Assembly (NCBI RefSeq): GCF_020497125.1 | Contig: NC_059076.1 | Location: 9,539,951 to 9,603,950, forward strand | Origin: Mauremys mutica | Taxonomy: Eukaryota > Chordata > Testudines > Geoemydidae | Direction: 5' to 3' | DNA: 64,000 nucleotides | In this document: piece after piece, positions 21,807 through 30,760 of the stretch | How the letters are laid out: the number at the start of each line of letters is the position of its first letter | Position numbering within the stretch: the first letter of the stretch is position 1 | Made by a program: the position numbers and the translations under genes | The notes under the pieces: model-generated | What the model was told of the DNA's origin: nothing | The model's database searches: none | The model's input: only the letters and a program-made list of their open reading frames with translations

Positions 21807-22975
21807 TATTGCCTCCTAAGGTGAAAATTCTTCTCCGCTATTGCTGCACCTCATATGTGTGATAGCTTATTGATCAGAGTGAGACGCTCAAGGAGAAGTA
21901 GCTGGAGCCATACATTTTCACTCTGATATATGCACAGCTGATGAATGATTGCACTGCAGTAGGCTAGCTGTTAGACCGTGCGTGCGTGATGAAAAAAGGA
22001 GGAAAAAAGGCTCAACTCTTAACATCAGCACTTCTGCTGTCAGGAGCATGGAGAAACATTTTCAACGCACCCTACAGTTAATCTGTGGGAGCTGAGAGAT
22101 GCTTAGTTATTATGAACATCAGGCCATTCATTCATTTGGGTGCCTAAATGAATATCTGACTCTAGTCTTCTGCCCGAGGCTGGAGAGGTTAAGCAAACTG
22201 CACAGCACTCATCTGGGCATAGATAGGTATAAGAACGGAGGCCAAGGTATCTTGCTCTGGACAGACAAGAATGCTGCATTGATGATAAAATATCCCAGGT
22301 ATGAAATTTTCATTAAGTACAGTGAATGCATTGCTATGGTAACAACCGTACCATCCACATCAAGGTCGTTCACATGAGCCAGTGCTGTCGGTCAGTTCTA
22401 CACGAGGTACAGAGGACATCTAAGGAGAAGACCCACTCTTTATTTCTTGATGATATCCAGAATGCTGCTGACAATGCTCATGCTTTGGCAGAACTAATAC
22501 AAGCCCACCCAGTCACTGGGTAGGAATCACCCTGGTCATCAAACAGGATGTTGCAGAAGGAACTGCTTTGAAAATGTCAGAGTTATGGGGCTAGCCACAT
22601 CTGTTTCCCATTTCTGTCTCTCTGAGTGTGTCCTCACAGCTGTTCAGTCTCATGCCCTTATCTGTCTTGGGTTTTCCTACTCTTGAACTGGGAACTGATA
22701 CAACTGCCCGTCTAGCCCAACTGCTTATTAGTATGCATGCCCACATGGGTTTGGGCACATGTTTGATCCTCCCTTTGGGAGCCTGTGACCAGGGATACAA
22801 TGACCCACGGTCTTCTTAAAACAATGTATGTTTATTAGCAAGTGGAATAAAGCATGTAGGAATTGTTCAAACAACCAATAGCCTAGACACATATTGAAAT
22901 CCCAGTCCTAGACATCTCCCTGGGAAATATGGTAATAGAAATATTAACTATCAATGAAAATGCAGACTGCTGTTT
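21807..22975. other. Unassigned DNA upstream of the retrovirus
   Basis: No supported gene. Frames of 60-92 codons lack domains. The retroviral target duplication begins at 22976. Confidence 0.45.
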
Positions 22976-22981
22976 CTGCCC
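22976..22981. repeat. ERV target-site duplication, left copy
   Basis: The hexamer ctgccc immediately before the 5' LTR matches 25937-25942 exactly. Six-bp duplications are typical of alpha- and betaretroviral integrases. Confidence 0.88.
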
Positions 22982-23279
22982 TGTGGGAATATATCACCCA
23001 TATGCTGATTTGATACATGGAAATGTGGAAAGTTACAATATGAGGCCTCAAGGGAAGAGGGGTTAGACGAGGTTGTGTGCAAGGCGGTTGAGACCGGTTC
23101 GACGCAGCTCTGTCTGGTCTCCGCATGCAGGAAAGGCCGTAAACAAGTTGATTAATTAGGAAGTTATACAGCATGACAGCCCGCCAATGAACAGAAAGCA
23201 GTGCTTGTATTAGGGATGTACAAATCCTTGGGAGCCAATTAATCGTTGTGTAGTACTAGTATGATAATAGTAATAAAGC

Positions 23280-23287
23280 TATATAAT
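23280..23287 (+). promoter_or_regulatory. Putative LTR TATA box
   Basis: TATATAAT in the 3' third of the LTR, about 90 bp before the LTR end; the same octamer is at 25847-25854. Placement would start transcription near 23310. Inferred from position only. Confidence 0.5.
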
Positions 23288-23303
23288 GGAAGTGCATAGG
23301 AGA

Positions 23304-23309
23304 AATAAA
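23304..23309 (+). promoter_or_regulatory. LTR polyadenylation signal (AATAAA)
   Basis: AATAAA just downstream of the TATA candidate. Its 3' LTR equivalent, 25871-25876, would be the functional one. A second AATAAA lies at 23272-23277. Confidence 0.5.
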
Positions 23310-23371
23310 TGATTCAGCTTGCAATCATATTGGTTGTTGTGCTTTATCCGGCCCGCATGAGACCCGACAAA

Positions 23372-23389
23372 TGGTGACCCCAACGTGAT
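23372..23389 (+). other. Primer binding site, tRNA-Trp type
   Basis: The 18-mer tggtgaccccaacgtgat starts two bases after the 5' LTR. It matches the tRNA-Trp primer site known from avian leukosis/sarcoma viruses at 17 of 18 positions by my recollection of that site. Confidence 0.85.
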
Positions 23390-23508
23390 ACGATTCGCAC
23401 AGTTTGGATCGTTCGTTGAGAGTTGAAAACGCGGGGATTACAGCCGCGGCAGGAGGTACTGTGATAGACTCTGCCCCTGGTCGTCCGAGAGAGATGTGTT
23501 TGAGCTCA

Positions 23509-23517
23509 CAGGTGAGC
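23509..23517 (+). promoter_or_regulatory. Leader splice donor candidate
   Basis: CAG followed by GTGAGC (cut before GT at 23512) is a near-consensus donor 21 bases before the gag ATG. It is where a donor for subgenomic envelope mRNA could lie. Its natural acceptor would have been in the deleted part. Confidence 0.5.
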
Positions 23518-23532
23518 GGCTAGTTAATTACA

Positions 23533-25131
23533 ATGGGTTCCGCTGCATCAGCTGAGGAAAGGACTGTGCATGAGTTTTTAATGTGCATCGGGGAGCGACA
23601 GGGGGAGAAGATTCCCCCCGATGCGCTGTCCCGACTGTTGCAGTGGGGACAAAGAAGGGGATTTTTTGTTAAGCCAAGTACTGTGTTTGACAAAACCGTT
23701 TGGGAGCGTCTGGGCTCCGAACTGTGGGAATCAGTAGCCCATGGTAGCAAGGAAGCTTTCGCTTTGAGCCAGACCTGGAATAAAACGAGAAAGATGGTAG
23801 AGACTCTTGCAGCCAAGGCAGGGGTGCAAGTGGCCGTAAATGAAATATTTCGGCCAAAGACCGAGATACCTTGTGTGTTGCCGGTTGGGGCCAAGGAATT
23901 TTTCGGTGGGGAAGAAACGGTGATACCTTTGGCTCCTAGTGCGCCCGAGCTTGACCCTTGCATGGTCCCACTGCCTCCCGACCCACCGGATAAAATGGAA
24001 GTTGTCACTGAGAGGGAAGATATCACTGCTCCCCCTGCTGCTAAACTGTATCCCAACTTGAGTACGTTGACGCGCACTAACGAGTTCTCTAAGGAAATGT
24101 ACAAACAAGGCCTGCAGCTACAGAAGAGGCTAGATACATTGGACCGTATGACGGGGGAGAATCCGGGGACCTCCCGCTCCCATTTATTGAATGAAACAGG
24201 GAAACTTGGGGCACGAAGGGAGTTTTACGAGTCGTGTCGGTCCTGCGATCGATGGGCATGTCAGTCATGTAACTCCCCCCCTCCGGTTTACTCGTCCGAT
24301 GAGGAAGGTGCGCCCACCCCTAAACCGAAAAAGGGGTCCGGCACTCCAGACCCCGTACGACGATGGAGAGGGGTTGTCAAAGATGCTCTGATAGAAGGGG
24401 AGTTTTTGCCCGAGGCCTTCCCGGTTGTCTCGCCCGATCCCCAGCACCCAACTAGACGACAGTGGGCCCCCCTAGACTGGAAATTGATCTGGGAGGTGCA
24501 GAAATCGATAATGGCCTACGGACTTACTAACCCGTATGTACAGTCACTAATTGAACAGGTATTTGCGGGACAGGCTATGTGCCCCTACGATGCGGTCAAG
24601 TTCGCAGATATGCTTCTTACACCTACTCAACGGTTGTTATGGAAGGACAGTTGGCCAAGGCACGTGGATGTCGCTCTGATGGGAAACTTGGACCTGCCCC
24701 AGGACAACCCACTAAGCGTGGCTACCAAAGATATGCTCTTGGGGACAGGCCCCTACACTGATCCGCAAGTGCAGGCTCGTCTTGACCCGCGGATCTTACA
24801 ACAGTCGCAGGCACTGGCTCTAGCTGCCTTTAAGGAGGTACCCCAGATGGGAAAACCAACCCCTCCATATGCCAAAATTACGCAGGGTCCGTCGGAACCA
24901 TATTCCACCTTTTTGGATCGCCTTCGCGAAGCTATCGATCGATCCCCTAATCTGACGCTGGAAGCCAAGGCTGCGGTTGGACTCGATCTTGCTACCCAGA
25001 ACACGAACTCAGTCTGTCGTCGTATCTTGGCCACTTTGCCAAAGACTGCGTCTCTGACGGAAATGATCGAGGCGTGTAACAGCTGCATATGCGTTGCAAA
25101 ACTTAGAAAGACTGGCCTGTTGGAGTATTAA
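23533..25131 (+). CDS. gag: ERV gag-like polyprotein, matrix and capsid (nucleocapsid lost)
   Basis: A 532-codon frame starting at the first ATG after the leader. MGS at the N terminus fits N-myristoylation. Residues 1-100 are a helical matrix-like domain. The linker has a PPVY late-domain motif (250-253), which in retroviruses recruits Nedd4-type ligases for budding, and an unusual C-X2-C-X4-C-X2-C cluster (C235, C238, C243, C246). Residues about 310-515 are capsid-like, with the major homology region at 451-464 (Q451, G452, E455, F460, R463, L464). There is no CCHC zinc knuckle or protease. From about residue 516 the frame reads through env DNA out of register (NSCICVAKLRK...) to a stop at 25131, so the last 17 residues are not gag. 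Upstream of the junction no stop or frameshift is present. It might still make a particle-forming but RNA-binding-deficient protein; that is inference. Confidence 0.88.
   Translation: MGSAASAEERTVHEFLMCIGERQGEKIPPDALSRLLQWGQRRGFFVKPSTVFDKTVWERLGSELWESVAHGSKEAFALSQTWNKTRKMVETLAAKAGVQVAVNEIFRPKTEIPCVLPVGAKEFFGGEETVIPLAPSAPELDPCMVPLPPDPPDKMEVVTEREDITAPPAAKLYPNLSTLTRTNEFSKEMYKQGLQLQKRLDTLDRMTGENPGTSRSHLLNETGKLGARREFYESCRSCDRWACQSCNSPPPVYSSDEEGAPTPKPKKGSGTPDPVRRWRGVVKDALIEGEFLPEAFPVVSPDPQHPTRRQWAPLDWKLIWEVQKSIMAYGLTNPYVQSLIEQVFAGQAMCPYDAVKFADMLLTPTQRLLWKDSWPRHVDVALMGNLDLPQDNPLSVATKDMLLGTGPYTDPQVQARLDPRILQQSQALALAAFKEVPQMGKPTPPYAKITQGPSEPYSTFLDRLREAIDRSPNLTLEAKAAVGLDLATQNTNSVCRRILATLPKTASLTEMIEACNSCICVAKLRKTGLLEY
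25078..25085. other. gag-env deletion junction
   Basis: Capsid homology ends in the MIEAC segment and envelope-like coiled coil begins at once in another frame. NC, pro, pol and SU should lie here. The exact base cannot be fixed without a full-length relative. Confidence 0.7.
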
Positions 25132-25633
25132 ACAATTTAATTTAACCTCCGAAATTATCAGTGCTCTTTTACAAGATGTTGATAGTATACGACATGCTGT
25201 GTTGCAAAATCGCACTGCTATTGATTTTTTGTTGCTAGCTCAAGGCCACGGCTGTGAGGATTTTGACAGTATGTGTTGTATGAATTTGTCCGACCACTCT
25301 CAGTCTATTCATGCTTTGTTGCATCAATTGGAGGACAATATGCATAAACTTACCCGGAATAATAACCCTTTATGGGATTGGCTTAGTAGCTTTGGTTGGC
25401 CTTCTTGGCTTGTTTCAATTTTACATATGGGGATTATTATTGTAGGTATTTTGTTTCTTTTGTTTATCTTTGCTCCCTGTATTGTGCGCCTCCTACAAGG
25501 CAGCCTGGAGCGCTTTGTTGAGGCTCTTTTTAAGAAGAAGGGGGGAGATGTGGGAATATATCACCCATATGCTGATTTGATACATGGAAATGTGGAAAGT
25601 TACAATATGAGGCCTCAAGGGAAGAGGGGTTAG
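25079..25633 (+). pseudogene. env: ERV envelope transmembrane subunit, C-terminal part
   Basis: An open frame with no ATG of its own near the start; the frame is continuous from the junction. Counting from a TTG at 25094: a leucine-rich heptad region (1-40), LQNRTAIDFLLL (37-48), which is the conserved post-coiled-coil segment, and CX6CC (C54, C61, C62). CX6CC marks subunits disulphide-linked to the surface protein, as in alpha- and gammaretroviruses. A tryptophan-rich membrane-proximal stretch (93-105) leads into a membrane span at about 106-130, then a short basic tail. The frame crosses the polypurine tract and ends 85 nt inside the 3' LTR. Surface subunit, cleavage site and fusion peptide are missing, so no functional envelope can be made. 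The wording of the motifs is closest to alpharetroviruses among groups I know. Confidence 0.82.
25532..25548 (+). other. Polypurine tract
   Basis: The purine run aagaagaaggggggaga-type segment, broken only by a final t before the 3' LTR, is the expected plus-strand primer. It also lies within the env reading frame. Confidence 0.85.
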
Positions 25634-25936
25634 ACGAGGTTGTGTGCAAGGCGGTTGAGACCGGTTCGACGCAGCTCTGTCTGGTCTCCGCATGCAGGAA
25701 AGGCCATAAACAAGTTAATAAATCAGGAAGTTATACAGCATGACAGCCCGCCAATGAACAGAAAGCAGTGCTTGTATTAGGGATGTACAAATCCTTGGGA
25801 GCCAATTAATGGTTGTGTAGTACTAGTATGATAATAGTAATAAAGCTATATAATGGAGGTGCATAGGAGAAATAAATGATTCAGCTTGCAATCATATTGG
25901 TTGTTGTGCTTTATCCGGCCCGCATGAGACCCGACA
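25549..25936 (+). repeat. ERV 3' LTR
   Basis: 388 bp with TG...CA ends, about 98.5% identical to the 5' LTR. It carries TATATAAT (25847-25854) and AATAAA (25871-25876). Confidence 0.95.
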
Positions 25937-25942
25937 CTGCCC
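25937..25942. repeat. ERV target-site duplication, right copy
   Basis: ctgccc, identical to 22976-22981. Confidence 0.88.
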
Positions 25943-25984
25943 TTCTCCTCTTTACCTATAGTTTTGAATATAAACAATGCACAC

Positions 25985-28747
25985 TGTGACAGACCCAGGC
26001 CAGTGGGGTACAGGAGTCTGGTAGAGGGCAAATATACTAGTCACTGGATGAGTAGTTTTCTGTTCCCTGAGTGACCAGAGCAGGGGCTGCACTAGAGTAA
26101 TCAGGAACCTGTTAGAACCAATTAAGGCAGCCGGGCTGATTAGATCACCTGCAGCCAATCAAGGCAGGCTAATCAAGGCACCTGAGTTTAAAAAGGAGCT
26201 CACTCCAGTCAGGGAGGGGGGAGCCAGAGGAGAGGAAGTGCGTGTGAGGGTACATCTACACTACGGGACTATTCCGAATTTGCATAAACCGGTTTTGTAA
26301 AACAGATTGTATAAAATCGAGTGCGCACGACCACACTAAACACATTAAATCGGTGGTGTGCGTCCACGGTCCGAGGCTAGCATCGACTTCTGGAGCGTTG
26401 CACTGTGGGTAGCTATTCCGTAGCTATCCCATAGTTCCCGCAGCCTCCCCCGCCCCTTGGAATTTCCGGGTTGAGATCCCAGTGCCTGATGGGGCAAAAA
26501 TCATTGTCGCAGGTGGTTCTGGGTAAATGTCGTCAGTCACTCCTTCCTCTGGGAAAGCAACGGCAGACAAGCATTTCGCGGCTTTTTTCCCTGGATTGCC
26601 CTGGCAGATGCCATAGCATGGCAATCATGAAGCCTGTTTTGCCTTTTGTGACTGTCACCGTATGTGTACTAGATGCCGCTCACAGAGGCGATTCAGCAGC
26701 GCTACACAGCAGCATGCTTTTGCATGACAGCAGAGATGGTTACCAGCCATACTGTACCATCTACCAATCCATAAATTGGTAAAAAGATGATCATGGCTAC
26801 CAGTCCTTTTGCACTGCACCATCTGTTGCTGTCATAAGTGCCCCTGGCTGCTCTTAGCCAGGGGCGCAAAAGCCAAAATTGGGAATGACTCCCTGAGTCA
26901 ATCCCTCCTTTTTGGTATCTAAAAATAGAATCAGTCCTGTCTAGAATTTGGGCAAGTGTACTAGAGAACCACTGTATCATAGAACCAGAGAGCACAGCTG
27001 CTCTGTGTCAGATCCTGCAGAAATTATGAGCTGTATGCTATTCACAGGGGGTGCTCCTGCAACAACCCCACCTGTTGATTCCATTCTTCCCCCAGCCTTC
27101 CTGGGCTACCATAGCATTGTCCCCCCACTTGTGTGATGAAGTAATAAAGAATGCAGGAATAAGACACTGACTTGTTAGTGAGATATGAGTGGAAGGCAGC
27201 CTCCAGCTGCTATGATAGTCCAGACAGGACGTTAAGAAGTGTGGAGGAGAGGAGCCCAGCATCGCACTGCTAGTCCAGGGGCAATTGAATCTTTTCTTTA
27301 CACATGAAGGGTGGGGGCTGATGGAGCTCAGCCCCCTGTTGCTATGATGAGGATGGTTACCAGCCATACTGCACCATCTACCAGGAAAAATTAGGGCCAG
27401 GCGCCCTTGATAGACCTAACGGATGCTAGTCGGCATGGTTACCAGTCCTTTTGCACTGCCCCATGTGCCAATAGGCTGATGATGACGATGCTTACTGCAC
27501 CATCAGCCACTCATGGCGGGGACGGGGGAGCAAGGATGTTGGTGTTGAGTGCTGCAGCATCGTGTCTATCTGCAGCATTCAGTAAAGATAGGGTGATATG
27601 TAAAAGAGTCAAGAGAGGATTGTTTTCCCTTTCACTTCTGGGGGTGGGGGGGAGTGCGTAAATTGCCGAGCTATGCCCTGACCCACTGCGGACACTGTTT
27701 TTGACCCTAGAAGCATTTGGAGCTCAGCCAAGAATGCAAATGCTTTTCGGATACTGCAGGAACTGTGGGATAGCTTGAATCCTCCAGTCCATGAGCGTCC
27801 ATTTGATTCTTTGGCTTTCCGTTACGCTTGTCATGCAGCAGTGCGCTGAGTCCCTGCTATGGCATCTGTCTGGAGATTTTTTAAAAATGATTTTGAATTT
27901 CGTCTTCTGTAACGGAGCGCTGATAGAACAGATTTGCCTGCCCTTACTGCGATCACATCCGCATGGTCCATGCTGGAGCTCTTTTTCTATTTTGATTTCG
28001 GACTGCATCGCCACCCGTGCTGATCGGAGCTCCATGCTGGGCAAACAGGAAATATTCAAAAGTTCACGGGGCTTTTCCTGTCTACCTGGCCACTGCATCT
28101 GAGTTCAGATTGCTGTCCAGAGCGGTCAGTGGTGCACTGTGGGATACCACCCGGAGGCCAATACCGTCGATCTGCGGCCACACTAACCTCAATCCGATAT
28201 GGTAATACCGATACTAGCGCTACTCTTCTCGTTAGGGAGGAGTACAGAAACCGGTTTAAAGAGCCCTTTATATTGATATAAATGGCCTCTCAGTGTGGAC
28301 GGGTGTGGCGTTAAATCGGTTTTGCGCTCCTAAAACCGGTTTAAACGCCTAGTGTAGACCAGGCTTGAGGAGCTGGGAGCAAGAGGCGCAAGGAGCTGAG
28401 AGTGAGAGGGTGTGCTGCTGGAGGACTGAGGAGTACAAGCGTTATCAGACACCAGGAGGAAGGTCCTGTGGTGAGGATAAAGAAGGTGTTTGGAGGAGGC
28501 CATGGGGAAGTAGCCCAGGGAGTTGTAGCTGTCATGCAGCTGTTACAGGAGGCACTCTAGACAGCTGCAATCCACAGGGCCCTGGGCTGGAACCCGGAGT
28601 AGAGGGCGGGCCCAGGTTCCCCCTAAACCTCCCAACTCCTGATCAGACACGGGAGGAGTTGAACCAGACTGTGGGGAAGATCGCTGAGGTGAGCAAATCT
28701 GCCAATAAGCGCAGGACCCACCAGAGTAGAGGAGGAACTTTGTCACA
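25985..28747 (+). mobile_element. Solo LTR split by a 2.1-kb DNA element
   Basis: Starts tgtgacagacccaggccagt and ends gaggaactttgtcaca (TG...CA; ends tgtgac and gtcaca are inverted complements). acac flanks both sides (25981-25984 and 28748-28751), a possible 4-bp duplication. Without the insert it is about 640 bp. A tttaaaaagg motif near 26188 could be its TATA region. No internal retroelement genes are present. It is probably Ty3/Gypsy-like, but the family is not proven. Confidence 0.72.
26250..28362. mobile_element. 2.1-kb non-autonomous DNA element
   Basis: Left end gtacatctacactacgggac and right end cgcctagtgtagaccag are inverted-like (shared tctacacta). Flanks gtgtgagg (26242-26249) and gcttgagg (28363-28370) agree at 6 of 8. 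The LTR sequence reads cleanly across it (aagtgcgtgtgag then gagctgggag). Internally aaaccggttt-type motifs occur near both ends. No transposase frame: the longest frames (about 124 codons) are unrecognised. hAT-like by its ends. Confidence 0.65.
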
Positions 28748-28758
28748 ACACACTCATT

Positions 28759-28786
28759 CATATATATATATATATATATATCTATA

Positions 28787-28832
<46 letters not shown>
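28759..28832. repeat. (TA)n microsatellite
   Basis: About 35 TA units with two tcta interruptions, immediately after the solo LTR and its acac flank. Confidence 0.95.
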
Positions 28833-28838
<6 letters not shown>

Positions 28839-30119
28839 CATAATATTCTGCAATTAGGGAAATAATGTGCTATCTAATGAGCTACTGCATCTCTCTTGAA
28901 TGGAGAGAATGTATTTTTTTTCAACTTTAAAGCAGCCACAGTAAAACTCAGATAAAAGAAGTGACTAGAATTGAAACGATAATTATATAGCCCAGAATCC
29001 TGCACATGACACGTGGTTCTCTGCCTCCTGATGTGGACTTGCTTTGTGAAAGCACAGAAAAAGCCTTTCTTGGTGCATTGCCATTACACGGTTAGAGGCT
29101 GCAAATCAAACCCACAGCATGATTATGTTTGAATCATAATAATGAACAACATGTTCTGCTTAATTATGGGAGTCAGAGATGGAAAAGGCCTAAAGGCCAC
29201 CCATGTCACCTTTCTACCAGTGCAGGATTGTTCTTTGCAGAACACGTTGTAATTCATTGTTCAGTCTAATGTTAAATATCCCAAGTGGTGGATCTTATAT
29301 CATTTCTGTGGAACTTGTTCTACATCATGGTAAGTACTGTGCTCGAGTGGGCTAAGTACAACAAGATCCTGCCAATACACCAAGACCTCAATCCACTGCC
29401 ACCCTCCCAATGCAAATCCAGGAAGCCTTTATGGAGCCAAACATCAGTGCTACAGTGCGATGGAAAGGACACTGGCACTCACTGGCTCGAATCATGAGCT
29501 ACTTGTGATGTTCCAAACAAAGACCTGGTGGAAGATCCAACTAAAGTCCAGGGACTCTGTCTTCCCTGTGGGCAGGGGACTGGATGTAGCTGCATTTGGA
29601 CAATGCACAGAAAGTGCAGGTATCTCCTCCAAAATGGAAAATCAAAGAATCACCCAATCGTGATTGTGGTGAGGTAAAAACTATGCAACACATCAAGGAC
29701 AACTCCTCCATTAACCCACACAATGGTGTCATAAGCAATCAATCCACCTAGCTACACCAGAAGCATTAGAATACCTTCTGAATCTTAAAATCCAGTTATA
29801 ATCTCAGGCCATGGCTTTTCAAAGGCCAAATGGAAGAAAGAAAGACTAAGCATAGCACTGGATATTAGTGATGTGGGATTTATTCCAGGTCTTAATATGG
29901 ACCTTGGGGAAGCTACTAATCTTAATATGTAATCAGATTTGGTAATGAGTGCTAGATAAAAACATAGTTAGGTGGCATATCTCACTGTCAGGAAGTTTTC
30001 CCTCGAATTCCAACTAAAACATATTTTTCTTGATTTCACCCTGTAGCTCTAAGCTATTATCCCTTTATAGGAAAATAAATAATTCCTTTCCATCCAGGGT
30101 GTTGACACCCTTCAGATGT
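28833..30119. other. Unassigned DNA
   Basis: No repeat or gene recognised. Short frames at 29285-29663 lack domains. Confidence 0.45.
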
Positions 30120-30397
30120 TTGTTGATTGTTTTCCATGTCCACAGAAGGTAGGACAAGAAGTAATCAAATTAGGTTGCAGCAAGGGAGATTTAGCTTGGA
30201 TATTAGGAAAAATACTTTCTGAATACAAGACTAGGTAAGCGCTAGAAAAGGTTACCTAAGGAGGTTGTAGGATCCCCATCACTAGAACAGGTTGGATAAA
30301 CATCTATCAGGAAAGGTCTAGATTTACTTGATCCTGTCTCAACATGGACAAGTTGACCTCTCAAGATCCCTTCCAGCCCTAAATTTCTATGATTCTA
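30120..30397 (+). mobile_element. CR1 LINE 3' end
   Basis: gcagcaagggagatttagct, ggatattaggaaaaatactt and cccttccagccctaaatttc, then attctat, give the CR1 ORF2 C-terminus and 3' UTR in order. Diverged and frame-broken. Confidence 0.75.
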
Positions 30398-30589
30398 TAA
30401 TAACTTGGAAGTCTGCAGCTGCCTGGCGATAACTGGCTTTCACTTACCCTGCTGGCAGTTCTCAGCACTGCAGAACGTTACGTCAAGGCAGGTATAGGGC
30501 ATGGCTAGACATCAGAGGCTGACACTCGAGCTGACGCTGTACTGTAACAATGGCTGCCAGTGTTGCTCCTACGGCTCCTAGAGGCACTG

Positions 30590-30760
30590 GAGCACATTTT
30601 CAAAGGTATTTAGATGCTTAAAGATGCAGACAGGCTTTTAGTGGGATTAGACTTCTTGCTCCCAATGTTTTAAGTGCAAGTTTGGTACCTAACTCACTTA
30701 GGTGCTTTTGAAAAATCCACTAGGTGTCTATCTGCATCTTTAGGTGAAAATCTGGCCACA
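30590..30760. repeat. MITE-like ancient repeat (aaggtatttagatgc family)
   Basis: The left part ttcaaaggtatttagatgct, then agatgcagacagg, is mirrored by the right part tgtctatctgcatctttagg in inverted orientation. Copies at 36610-36770, 53690-53950 and 56965-57120. Confidence 0.5.

Larger units (their letters stand above)
22982..23369 (+). repeat. ERV 5' LTR
   Basis: 388 bp, beginning TGTGGGAATATA and ending GACCCGACA (TG...CA termini). Same length as the 3' LTR at 25549-25936, with about six substitutions and no indel (four near 23148-23158, one near 23244, one near 23291). Confidence 0.95.
22982..25936 (+). mobile_element. Endogenous retrovirus, alpharetrovirus-like, internally deleted
   Basis: A 2,955-bp provirus in this order: 5' LTR, primer binding site, leader with splice donor, gag-like ORF, truncated transmembrane envelope, polypurine tract, 3' LTR. 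A full-length alpha- or betaretrovirus is about 7-10 kb. Nucleocapsid, protease, reverse transcriptase, integrase and surface envelope are absent, with gag joined to env at about 25078-25085. The LTRs differ at about 6 of 388 positions and the 6-bp target duplication is perfect, so the insertion is recent relative to most repeats here. The Trp-type primer site and CX6CC envelope point to alpharetrovirus affinity. It is replication-defective, but its terminal cis signals look complete, so it could in principle have been copied in trans. Confidence 0.93.

Noticed and set aside
23520..24104. A 194-codon minus-strand frame antisense to gag
   Set aside because: Shadow of the gag frame; no retroviral antisense gene is expected there and no motif is visible.
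28365..28865. A 166-codon plus frame ending in Tyr-Ile repeats
   Set aside because: It reads the solo LTR and then the (TA)n microsatellite; the tail is a translation of TA repeats.
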